Source: CAZWZG01 sp964638245 (GTDB taxonomy: Bacteria > Pseudomonadota > Alphaproteobacteria > Rhodobacterales > Rhodobacteraceae). From it: DNA of 64,000 bases. The notes below the pieces were generated by a model. That model worked only from the letters and a program-made list of their open reading frames with translations. It was not told the DNA's origin and did not search any database. The position numbers were made by a program, and so were the translations under genes. The stretch covers positions 10,152 through 74,151 of the forward strand of contig CAZWZG010000002.1 of the NCBI GenBank assembly GCA_964638245.1. Direction: 5' to 3'. Each line of letters begins with the position of its first letter. The first letter of the stretch is position 1. Positions 8,635 to 17,854 of this stretch are shown one piece after another.

Positions 8635-9570
8635 TCAGATCGTCGGAACCAGATTGATATCCTCGGCCATCAGCACATATCCCGGTGCCGGACCTGCGTT
8701 CACAACGAGAACCAGTTCCCCGTCTATCTCAACTTCAAAGATCGTGTCGGGGCCATCAGTGTCCGCGGTGACGACGACACTAGGCTCGGGGCCGCTGTAG
8801 AGCAGTTCGATCTGGTCGGTGCCATCGTCATAGTCGTTCACGACAGGGGCGGCGCCATCGATCCATGCGCCCGAAACAAACGTGTCAGCATCATCGTCAT
8901 TGGGGCCGCCTTCTTCGCCACCCCAAGCCTGATCGTCGGTGCCAAGGATCAGCCGGTCGGCGCCGTTGCCCCCGATCATTGTGTCGCGCACATCCGTGTC
9001 TTCGCCCAGGACCAACACGCGACCATCCAGCGTATCGTCGCCCGGATCACCGTCCATCGTGTCCGTTCCGAGGCCACCGATCAGGGTATCGCCGCCTTGG
9101 TTGCCGCGCAGGTTGTCCATCCCTTCGCCGCCATCGATCGTGTCGCTGCCCAAGGCACCCTCGATGGTGTCATCGCCGTCTTCGCCAAAGAGGTCGTCGT
9201 CGCCATCGCCGCCGCGGATGAAGTCGTTTTGGTCACCGCCACGGATCGTGTCCATGCCTGCACCACCGTAAAGCTCGTCTTCGCCTATGCCGCCATCGAT
9301 GGTGTCGTTGTCGGCGTTGCCGTCGATGAAATCGTCGCCCGGTCCGCCAGACAGAGTGTCGTCGCCGCCACGACCAAAGATCGTATCGACCCCAAGCCCG
9401 CCATCAAACGAGTTGGCCAGCGCGTTGCCGTCATAGGTGTCGTCTTCGCCTTCGCTGAAAAGCGTTTCTTCGTTGCCAGGATTTTCTTCGTCATCCGAAC
9501 TGCCGCCGCCTCCGCCGGCAATACCCGCGACAAGACCCACGCCAAGCAGCAACAAAAGTGCTTCGATCAT
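8635..9570 (-). CDS. RTX-repeat calcium-binding protein
   Basis: A 311-residue, very acidic protein. The first ~20 residues are hydrophobic (IEALLLLLGVGLVAGIAG), giving a short membrane anchor or signal, followed by a Gly/Ser/Asp/Glu linker. Residues about 50-200 are tandem nonapeptide repeats of the GGxGxDxUx type (e.g. GGPGDDFIDG, GGDGDDDLFG), which fold into a calcium-binding parallel beta-roll. The last ~90 residues are beta-rich without repeats. It is probably exported, but the N-terminal hydrophobic segment is unlike classical C-terminal type I secretion signals. No type I secretion genes lie nearby. Confidence 0.88.
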   Translation of the reverse strand: MIEALLLLLGVGLVAGIAGGGGGSSDDEENPGNEETLFSEGEDDTYDGNALANSFDGGLGVDTIFGRGGDDTLSGGPGDDFIDGNADNDTIDGGIGEDELYGGAGMDTIRGGDQNDFIRGGDGDDDLFGEDGDDTIEGALGSDTIDGGEGMDNLRGNQGGDTLIGGLGTDTMDGDPGDDTLDGRVLVLGEDTDVRDTMIGGNGADRLILGTDDQAWGGEEGGPNDDDADTFVSGAWIDGAAPVVNDYDDGTDQIELLYSGPEPSVVVTADTDGPDTIFEVEIDGELVLVVNAGPAPGYVLMAEDINLVPTI

Positions 9571-9692
9571 TGCAATCCACCTTCACCCAAACTCGCGAGC
9601 AAAGTACGTGGGCCAGCGCTCGCCTGTCGACGACAACCTGATCTTTTAGTTAATTTTTAGAAGAATTGGCGCGAGTGGGCGACAACTGCATC

Positions 9693-11420
9693 CTAGACAG
9701 CGGTCGCAACGACAAGGTCGGTAACACCCGCCAAAAGAAAAAGCTCGAAAACGATCACGACGCCGAACGCAATACGCGTAAAGATTTCTAGGGCGACCTG
9801 GTCTTTGCGAAGGGTCGGCTGGCCTTCTGGCGTTTGTTGCAAAAGATCGGACGATGGGCCCGCCTTTATACGTTTTGCCATAAGGGCCCGCGCAAGTTGG
9901 AAATGACTATCTGACCGCTCAATCCGCTCATTCGAATTGCAAATGACAAAGAGCGCGAAAACCACGGCGGTGGCCAGAGCGGAGGCTCCCAAGTCCTCCA
10001 TCAGGCCGCTACCACGGGCGAAAATGGCCTGGAGAACAATGAAAAACGCCAAAAGGCACATGAGGATGATTTCTGCCGTTGAAATCGCAGGGGCTTTGGT
10101 CCGTACCCAATCTTCCGCGGTGTCCTCAAGGCGCTCGGTCTCGTCCCTTGAGAGATTCAACTGTTCGATTGTGACTTCGAGGTGTTGCGCAGTTTTCGGT
10201 GCGGTCGCGAAATCGGCGTAATACATTTCCTCATAGGCGGCGATCGTTGAGCGGCACGCATCGCGGCGGTTGTCTGCGGCTTTGCTCAGATAGGATTTGA
10301 GTGCGGCGGCATAGGTGTTCGCGCTTTGCTTTTCGCTAACTTGCCGCCGCCAAACCCGTTCGAGCATGAACGCCGCGAAAAGCGCATAAAGCGTCAGCGT
10401 ATAGCCCAGGTATTCAGACGAAGACGGCGCGACATTCGCATCGATGAACACGCAGCAACCGAGGAAAAGAGCGATCAGCGCGAGGTTGGCGTAAAGCGAA
10501 TCCACTGTCCCTGCGTTGATGTGCAAAAGGATGTTGGCGCAAACGACAAGTAGGATGCCGATCAAGGTCTTCGAATCCGGGTTACTGAAACCGAACGCCA
10601 CCAGCAGGGCCGCACTGAGCACCGGAATGAAATACGCGATCGAAGCAAACGTGTGCCTTTTGCTGTCCGTCAGTGCGATGGTCCAAAGCGTGTTGGCGAA
10701 AAACACGTTTGTCACGCCAAGGAAAAGGCCAATTGCCAGCGAATAATCGGTCGTTGGCGCGGGGATCCCGGAAAACAGGAGAAATCCCACCGAAAGGAGG
10801 GCGGCGACGCTCGTCGGGCCTAGGTAGAAGCTTGCCTCGGGCGCCATGGTCAGCTTCACTTTTTGGGCAAAGACGAAATAAATCGCCGCTGAAAGGGCCG
10901 AGGTCAGAGACAGGAAAAGGATCTGTCGGCCTTCACCCTCGAGCATGGAAGCCTCTTCAAAACCCGTCCCGAGGATAAGGAAAACGATGCCCATGAAGGC
11001 CACGGCGATCCATATGTCGTCGAAAAAGCTCGACGCCAGTTTGAACTCGCGCATCAGCGTGGTTGATCCGAAGTAGAGAATGATTGGCCAAAGATAGTTG
11101 ATGATCGTCGCCTCGATCGCGAAGACCGAGACAAGGCAAAAATAAAGCGCGTGGTAATGCACGAAAAGCGCGATGCCGGAGATCACGCTCAGTTTGAAAG
11201 TACCGAAGTTGAAATGCGTGGCGGCGATGTCGGCAAAGCTTTGGCGGCGAATAACCTTCTCGCGTAGAAAAAAGCAGGTGGCGCCAACGATGATCGCATA
11301 GGAGGCAATCGCCAGGGCACTTGCCCCTTCGGAAAAGAGGTTCAAGAACGCGGCCAGCGCGCTCCAGAGCAGGATCGGCACAATGGCGGCAGCATAAGGA
11401 TTGAGGTTCCGGATTTTCAT
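9693..11420 (-). CDS. Long DMT/EamA-like membrane protein with C-terminal extension
   Basis: At 575 residues this is almost twice the usual length of a DMT transporter. Residues 1-300 look like a ten-helix EamA transporter (PYAAAIVPILLWSALAAF..., IINYLWPIILYF, FFANTLWTIALTDS). After that come two more helices (about 308-350), a charged soluble stretch (about 355-440) and at least three further helices (about 445-490 and 550-575). The extension is unfamiliar to me. The start at 11420 has AAGG seven bases upstream. It follows the HD-domain gene by 18 bases in the same direction, so they are probably cotranscribed. Confidence 0.78.
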   Translation of the reverse strand: MKIRNLNPYAAAIVPILLWSALAAFLNLFSEGASALAIASYAIIVGATCFFLREKVIRRQSFADIAATHFNFGTFKLSVISGIALFVHYHALYFCLVSVFAIEATIINYLWPIILYFGSTTLMREFKLASSFFDDIWIAVAFMGIVFLILGTGFEEASMLEGEGRQILFLSLTSALSAAIYFVFAQKVKLTMAPEASFYLGPTSVAALLSVGFLLFSGIPAPTTDYSLAIGLFLGVTNVFFANTLWTIALTDSKRHTFASIAYFIPVLSAALLVAFGFSNPDSKTLIGILLVVCANILLHINAGTVDSLYANLALIALFLGCCVFIDANVAPSSSEYLGYTLTLYALFAAFMLERVWRRQVSEKQSANTYAAALKSYLSKAADNRRDACRSTIAAYEEMYYADFATAPKTAQHLEVTIEQLNLSRDETERLEDTAEDWVRTKAPAISTAEIILMCLLAFFIVLQAIFARGSGLMEDLGASALATAVVFALFVICNSNERIERSDSHFQLARALMAKRIKAGPSSDLLQQTPEGQPTLRKDQVALEIFTRIAFGVVIVFELFLLAGVTDLVVATAV

Positions 11421-11438
11421 GCCTTGGTCCCGCGCCGA

Positions 11439-12263
11439 TCACGCATCGTCGGATTTGTCTTTGGCCGCTTGGCGCGCGGCCCATTCTCGGATCGGCCCAT
11501 GTTTGCGCTCAGAGCGGGTGAACGCTTCGATGAACGCCTTTGAGTCGGCGACATAGTCACGGTCGAGCTTGATGTCTTTGAGGCTGCCCTGGGCGACGAT
11601 CCGATCCGATAGCCCGACGATTTCCTCGGTCACGAACCCGGTCATGTCGCGGTCGGCAAGCCGTGCGGCTTCTTCGACGATCCAATAGTCGGCTTGCGGG
11701 AGTTCGAGGACGAGCGGCACGATCTGTTCTTCTTCGTCGTCCTCGTCCGGTGGGTGCCATTGCAGGGTGTCGGCAAGCGTTCGGATCGCGTCTTGGTACC
11801 GAGCGCCGAGGGAACGGGCCGTATCGTTTGGCAGGGCGGACAGGCGGCCCGGATCAGAGTTGTCCGTCAGATCGGCGATCTTGACGCGAATGGCTGGGTG
11901 GTCGCGGCTTTCGGCAAGTGCGGCAATCCAAACGGCATAGCTGCGCGGATCGTCCGGGATGCGCGTCACGGCTTTGACGATGCGGATCACGTCCTCGGCA
12001 TAGCCAAGACCGCGCAGCATGTCTTCGGTCATATCCGTGTCTTCAAGCGTGTCGTGGAGCCAGGCGGCGTGATACTCAGCCTTTGTGGCGCGCGGAAAGA
12101 GGCGGCGAAGGTTTCGGGACACGCGCACAAGATGCAAGAAGTAGGGCTGGCCCGCCTTGTCCACTTGGTTCGCATGAAGATGGGCCGCACGCGCGGCGGT
12201 CTCTTCCAGTGTAGGGTGGAACGGCCCATCGGTTGGGTCGAGGGTCAAAAGCGGATTGGACAC
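11439..12263 (-). CDS. HD-domain phosphohydrolase-like protein
   Basis: A 274-residue cytoplasmic protein. HLHANQVDKAGQPYFLHLVRV (about residues 28-48), AAWLHDTLEDTDMT (the HD pair near residue 70) and RVKIADLTDNSDP match HD hydrolases of the SpoT/RelA-hydrolase type, such as small ppGpp hydrolases. The C-terminal ~100 residues (after an acidic EDDEEE stretch) are not family-typical and may be a separate domain. Substrate is not shown by sequence; ppGpp or another nucleotide is a family-based guess. It precedes the long DMT-like gene. Confidence 0.82.
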   Translation of the reverse strand: MSNPLLTLDPTDGPFHPTLEETAARAAHLHANQVDKAGQPYFLHLVRVSRNLRRLFPRATKAEYHAAWLHDTLEDTDMTEDMLRGLGYAEDVIRIVKAVTRIPDDPRSYAVWIAALAESRDHPAIRVKIADLTDNSDPGRLSALPNDTARSLGARYQDAIRTLADTLQWHPPDEDDEEEQIVPLVLELPQADYWIVEEAARLADRDMTGFVTEEIVGLSDRIVAQGSLKDIKLDRDYVADSKAFIEAFTRSERKHGPIREWAARQAAKDKSDDA

Positions 12264-12329
12264 GAGCGTTCTAGGGACAAAACTGAGGAATAACTTTGAT
12301 GTGAAGGGATCGCAGTTTGGCGTTGTCTG

Positions 12330-12566
12330 TCAAGGACGCGTCACCCATCCGACAAACCGCATGACAAACGGACGCCCAACCAAGAGCGTTGGAAAGGCAA
12401 TCGACCAGGCCAGCGCCCACGCGCTCATCCAAATGCCAAAGACGCCCTCCACCGGCCCCGCGACTTTGAATGCGGTCACACCGGTGACCAAGAGCGACAT
12501 GATGCCCGACATAATGAGCGCGAAAAGGCATACGCCAAACCATGGGTGATGCAGGATCGCGCGCAT
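12330..12566 (-). CDS. DUF2798 membrane protein
   Basis: A 78-residue protein with two membrane helices (about 10-33 and 45-66) and the pattern FALIMSGIMSLLVTGV ... WMSAWALAWSIAFP that defines DUF2798. Function is unknown. Its ATG overlaps the stop of the upstream DUF1285 gene by one base (TGATG), indicating translational coupling. Confidence 0.85.
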   Translation of the reverse strand: MRAILHHPWFGVCLFALIMSGIMSLLVTGVTAFKVAGPVEGVFGIWMSAWALAWSIAFPTLLVGRPFVMRFVGWVTRP

Positions 12567-13159
12567 CAGATGCCCTCAAGTGCTCTCGAGGGAATGAATG
12601 GAAAGAACGTCCCGCCCGAACGCACACCGAACCAGTCTTCGCCCTCGACCTCGTCCGTTTCGCCGATATCCACAAGGCGGTAGAAGCTTTTGCGATCGAT
12701 CAGGGCCTCGAGGTTCGACCGGATAAAAATGTACGGTGTCGGCTCGTCGGTTTGAGGGTCGCGTATTACACGGATCGGGTTGTCGGGACCAGCGGTGGCA
12801 TGGTCGCCAACGTTGGTCTCAAAGGTGATCGCACCGTCCGCTGTCTCGAAATCAACGGCGACAAAGGGCGCGTCATCAACCGTTATGCCGACCTTTTCCA
12901 CGGGCGTGACAAGGAAGTACTTGTCGCCCTCTCGTTTGAGAATCGTCGAAAACAGGCGGACCAGTTCGGGCCGTCCAATGGGCGTTCCCAAATAAAACCA
13001 CGTCCCGTCGCGTGCGATCCGAATATCCAGATCGCCACAAAACGGCGGATTCCAGAGGTGAACGGGTGGCAAACCGCCTTTAGAAGCGGCACGCGCGCTT
13101 GCTGCGATGCCTTCTGCGGTCGGCTTCACGGAGTTTTGTGGATTTGTCGGTTTTGCCAT
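12566..13159 (-). CDS. DUF1285 domain protein
   Basis: A 197-residue soluble protein. The family signature is clear: PPVHLWNPPFCGDLDIRIARDGTWFYLGTPIGRPELVRLFSTIL at about residues 31-75 and a second half with YFLVTPVEKVGITVDDAPFVAV. DUF1285 proteins are widespread in proteobacteria and uncharacterised. The gene is divergent from the MoxR operon with only 59 bases between start codons, so both promoters must share that region; in many alphaproteobacteria this gene pair is adjacent, which suggests a linked role. Confidence 0.9.
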   Translation of the reverse strand: MAKPTNPQNSVKPTAEGIAASARAASKGGLPPVHLWNPPFCGDLDIRIARDGTWFYLGTPIGRPELVRLFSTILKREGDKYFLVTPVEKVGITVDDAPFVAVDFETADGAITFETNVGDHATAGPDNPIRVIRDPQTDEPTPYIFIRSNLEALIDRKSFYRLVDIGETDEVEGEDWFGVRSGGTFFPFIPSRALEGI

Positions 13160-13218
13160 TTGTGCCGCGCGGGATAGTTCGTTTGTATAGAACCATAAGC
13201 CGCAATCAGGAGAATGCC

Positions 13219-14222
<1,004 letters not shown>

Positions 14223-14226
<4 letters not shown>

Positions 14227-15095
14227 GCCAGGCTGCCGCTCTCCGACTGGGTGCCGAGGCGCTTGCTGGTCCGCTTCCTGCCTTGCTGGCAGAGGCGGAG
14301 CATCTGGCGGCGACGGTGCAACTTGGCGAGCACGGGCGGCGACGCGCCGGGCAAGGCGATGAGTTCTGGCAGTACCGCGCACATGTTCCGGGCGATGAGA
14401 CGCGCGCGATTGATTGGCGACGCTCGGCGCGTTCGGACGGCTATTTCGTGCGCGAAAAGGAATGGCAGGCAGCGCAAAGCATTTTGCTTTGGGTGGATCG
14501 TGGCCAGTCGATGACGTTTTCGTCCAAGCCCGGATTGCCCCAAAAGGGTCAGCGGGCGCGCCTGTTGGCCCTTGCCCTTGCGGTGCTTTTGAACCGAGGC
14601 GGAGAGCGTGTCGGGCTGACCGGTCTTGAGGCGCCACCGCGTTCGGGTCCCTTGCAGTTGCTGAGAATTGCTCAAGCGCTCTTGGGCGACGAAACCGAAG
14701 AATACGCGCGACCGCGACTTCAGGGTCTTGTGACGCACGGGCGCGCGGCGTTTTTCTCCGACTTTCTTGGCGATATCTCGGAAACAGAGACGGCGCTTTT
14801 CACCGCCGCGGATCGCGGAATTCGTGGGGCGCTTGTTCAAGTGCTGGACCCCGAAGAAGAAGCGTTCCCCTTCGATGGGCGTACGATTTTCGAATCCATG
14901 GGCGGCGGTGTCAGCCATGAAACACTAAAGGCGCGCGAATTGCGCGACCGTTACCTGGATCGTCTGGCAGAGCGCAAGGATGCGCTTCAAGCGCTCGCGC
15001 GAAAGGCCGGATGGCAATTCCAATGTCATCATACCGACCGCTCAGGCAGTTCGGCGATGCTTTGGCTCTATGGCGCGCTGGAGCGCAGCCGCTGA
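14223..15095 (+). CDS. DUF58 domain protein
   Basis: A 290-residue protein with the DUF58 core GDEFWQYRAHVPGDETRAIDWRRSARSDGYFVREKEW (about residues 46-83) followed by a VWA-like half (LLWVDRGQSMTF). It has no membrane helix. DUF58 proteins are the standard partners of MoxR ATPases. The start is a TTG at 14223 whose last bases overlap the MoxR stop codon; the reading frame and conserved N-terminal LRLGAEALAG make it the best choice. Its own stop overlaps the next ATG (TGATG). Confidence 0.92.
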
Positions 15096-17854
15096 TGTGG
15101 ACGATTGGCGCCCTTGGATTCACGGCCCCGTGGCTCTTGCTGGGCCTCATCGCGTTGCCAGTCCTTTGGTTCCTGTTGCGTGTCGTGCCCCCGGCGCCGA
15201 TCAAGCGCCGGTTCCCGGGTGTAGCGCTGCTCCTCGGGCTGACGGATGATGAGAACGAGACCGACAAGACGCCTTGGTGGCTGCTATTACTGCGGCTTTT
15301 GGCCGTGGCGGCAGCGATCATTGCCTTTGCAGGGCCGGTTCTGAACCCGAAAACCGAGCCGACTGGGCGTGGACCGCTTTTGGTCCTGTTTGACGGGACA
15401 TGGGCGGATGCGCCGGACTGGCCACAGCGGATCGAGCGGGTCGAAGCGCTTTTGGATGATGCCAGCCGTGCAGGGCGCAGCGTGGCGGTGGTCCTTTTGA
15501 CCGATCCGGCGCGCGATGAGCTGCCTTTCCAGCCAGCGGCAACTTGGCGGGCGCGGCTGCCATCGCTCGCGCCTGCGCCATATGCGCCAAATGCCGACGA
15601 GATTGCGCGTTTCGACGACCTTCTGGAAGGCTCTTTTGAGACGTTCTGGCTCTCGGATGGGCTGGACTATCCGTGGCGTGCCGACCTTCTGGCGACGCTC
15701 GAGAGCCACGGCGCTGTTAGCGTTTTCGAGGGGCTTCGCGGCGCGATTGGCCTGCAACCGGCGCGGTTTGAGGATGGCGAGATCCTGACATCCGTTGTGC
15801 GCGCACGCCCCGGTCAGGCGCAAACGCTGACCATTGCGGCCCATGGGTTGGACCCGGCCGGTACGCCGCGTCGCCTCGTGACGGCCGATCTGGAACTGGA
15901 CGCGGGCGAAGCGTCGGGTGAAATCGCGCTGGTGCTTCCGGCCGAGTTGCGCAATCGGATCACGCGGTTCGAGATTGACGGCGTCCGCTCGGCTGCGGCG
16001 GTCAGTCTGACGGACGATGCGTTGCGCCGCCGCGAAGTTGCACTGATTGCAGGGCTCGAGTCCCGCGAAGGACTGCAGCTGTTGTCGCCGACTCATTACC
16101 TTGAGCAGGCGCTCATTCCGACGGCTGACCTGATCGACGGAACCGTCGAAGAGATCGTTTTGGCGAATCCGGATGTTATCGTTCTGGCGGATGTGGCGCA
16201 GCTGCCTGATGCGGATGCGTCGGCTATTCTCGATTGGGTCGAAGACGGCGGCCTGTTGGTACGGTTTGCGGGGCCTCGGTTGGCTTCATCGGATGTCAGT
16301 CGGGACGAGGAAGACGCGCTGATGCCGGTACGCTTGCGGGCCGGGGGCCGCACTGTGGGCGGTGCGATGAGCTGGGGCGAACCCAAGACGCTGCGCGCTT
16401 TCACCGCCGATAGCCCGTTCTTTGGACTGTCCGTCCCTGACGAAGTGCGCGTCACGGCCCAAGTCATGGCGCAACCTGATCCGACGCTGTCGGAACGCGC
16501 AATCGCATCACTTGAAGACGGTACGCCGCTGGTCACACGCAAACTCGCTGGGCAGGGCCAGATCGTTTTGTTCCATGTGACGGCCAACGCTGAATGGTCC
16601 TCGCTTCCCTTGTCTGGGCTGTTTGTTGAAATGCTCGAACGGCTCGCAATCTCGTCGCGTCCGGCGGTTCCAGATGCTGCCGAACTAGAAGGGCGCACCT
16701 TTGTCCCCGACCAGGTTCTGAACGCCTTTGGCGCGATTGAAGATGCGGGCACACAAGCAGGCGTGCCGGGCGAGGACCTGATCGAGCCTGTGCTCGGGCC
16801 GCGCCTGTTGCCAGGCCTCTATGCGGGTCCTGAGCGGAGGTTGGCGTTGAATGTTGTCACGGCTGATAGCGAAATCACGCCTTTCACCTGGCCTTCAAGC
16901 ATTCCGGTCGAGGGGCTGTCTTTTGCTGAGGAAACCGGATTGAAGGGGCCCTTCCTGACTGCGGCAATCCTTGTGCTTCTGGCGGACATCTTGGCGTCGC
17001 TTTTCGTGGCCGGGCGCTTGACGGGATCAAGGACCACTGTCGCGTCCGCGCTTTTGGCACTGGCGCTGTTCCAGCCCGCGCCAGCGACGGCTCAGAATGA
17101 GGCAGCAGCGATCGCGGCGACGTCAGAGGTTGTTTTGGCGCACGTTATCACGGGTAACGATCGCCTGGATGACGTTGCCGCCGCGGGCCTGCAAGGCCTA
17201 AGCGCGACCCTATTCCGGCGCACGTCGATCGAGCCTGCAGCCCCCATCGCCGTCAATCTTGAAACAGACGAACTGTCGTTCTTCCCGTTCCTTTACTGGC
17301 CCGTCACAGCCGACCAACCGCTTCCCTCGGACGAAGCATATGCCAAGCTCAACCGCTATTTGCGCACGGGTGGGATGATCCTGTTCGACACGCGCGATGC
17401 CGATACGGCGCAGTTCGGAAGCGGTTCGGAGAACGGACGCAAGCTGCAACAGTTGGCGCGCCCGCTGGATATCCCGCCTCTTGAACCGATCCCGGCCGAT
17501 CACGTTCTGACCCGGACGTTTTATCTGTTGCAGGATTTCCCGGGTCGTTTTGCCAGTCAGGATGTCTGGGTCGAAGCGGCGCCCGCTGACGCTGCGCAGG
17601 CCGAAGGTATGCCTTTTCGCAATCTCAACGATAACGTCACCCCGGTGGTCATCGGTGGCAATGATTGGGCATCCGCATGGGCCATCGATGCTTCAGGCCA
17701 GCGCATGTTCCCGGTGGGGCGCGGCTATGCCGGGGAACGCCAACGCGAGATTGCGTATCGGTTTGGCGTGAACCTGATCATGCATGTTCTCACGGGCAAC
17801 TATAAGTCCGATCAGGTTCATGTGCCCGCATTGCTTGACCGGTTGGGACAGTAG
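15095..17854 (+). CDS. Large membrane protein: BatA-like N-terminus, DUF4159 C-terminus
   Basis: A 919-residue protein. Residues 1-75 have two membrane helices as in BatA/aerotolerance proteins (GFTAPWLLLGLIALPVLWFLL; LLLRLLAVAAAIIAFAGPVL). A VWA-like and glutamine-amidotransferase-like periplasmic or cytoplasmic middle follows, then helices at about 625-670, where TTVASALLALALFQPAPATAQ looks like an internal signal peptide. The last ~210 residues (FFPFLYWPVTADQPLPSDEAYAKLNRYLRTGGMILFDTRD...) are DUF4159. Start 15095 overlaps the DUF58 stop; an earlier in-frame codon at 15011 would overlap that gene by 84 bases. Operon partner of MoxR and DUF58, probably an envelope complex. Confidence 0.9.
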   Translation: MWTIGALGFTAPWLLLGLIALPVLWFLLRVVPPAPIKRRFPGVALLLGLTDDENETDKTPWWLLLLRLLAVAAAIIAFAGPVLNPKTEPTGRGPLLVLFDGTWADAPDWPQRIERVEALLDDASRAGRSVAVVLLTDPARDELPFQPAATWRARLPSLAPAPYAPNADEIARFDDLLEGSFETFWLSDGLDYPWRADLLATLESHGAVSVFEGLRGAIGLQPARFEDGEILTSVVRARPGQAQTLTIAAHGLDPAGTPRRLVTADLELDAGEASGEIALVLPAELRNRITRFEIDGVRSAAAVSLTDDALRRREVALIAGLESREGLQLLSPTHYLEQALIPTADLIDGTVEEIVLANPDVIVLADVAQLPDADASAILDWVEDGGLLVRFAGPRLASSDVSRDEEDALMPVRLRAGGRTVGGAMSWGEPKTLRAFTADSPFFGLSVPDEVRVTAQVMAQPDPTLSERAIASLEDGTPLVTRKLAGQGQIVLFHVTANAEWSSLPLSGLFVEMLERLAISSRPAVPDAAELEGRTFVPDQVLNAFGAIEDAGTQAGVPGEDLIEPVLGPRLLPGLYAGPERRLALNVVTADSEITPFTWPSSIPVEGLSFAEETGLKGPFLTAAILVLLADILASLFVAGRLTGSRTTVASALLALALFQPAPATAQNEAAAIAATSEVVLAHVITGNDRLDDVAAAGLQGLSATLFRRTSIEPAAPIAVNLETDELSFFPFLYWPVTADQPLPSDEAYAKLNRYLRTGGMILFDTRDADTAQFGSGSENGRKLQQLARPLDIPPLEPIPADHVLTRTFYLLQDFPGRFASQDVWVEAAPADAAQAEGMPFRNLNDNVTPVVIGGNDWASAWAIDASGQRMFPVGRGYAGERQREIAYRFGVNLIMHVLTGNYKSDQVHVPALLDRLGQ

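Noticed and set aside
8900..9420. Repetitive DNA that could be mistaken for a CRISPR-like or tandem repeat array
   Set aside because: The periodicity (about 27 bases) comes from RTX nonapeptide codons inside a coding frame; there are no identical repeats with unique spacers.
8608..9660. 350-codon open frame opposite the RTX gene
   Set aside because: RTX repeats at high GC leave the complementary strand open; the translation is repetitive Val/Ala/Asp and mirrors the repeats.
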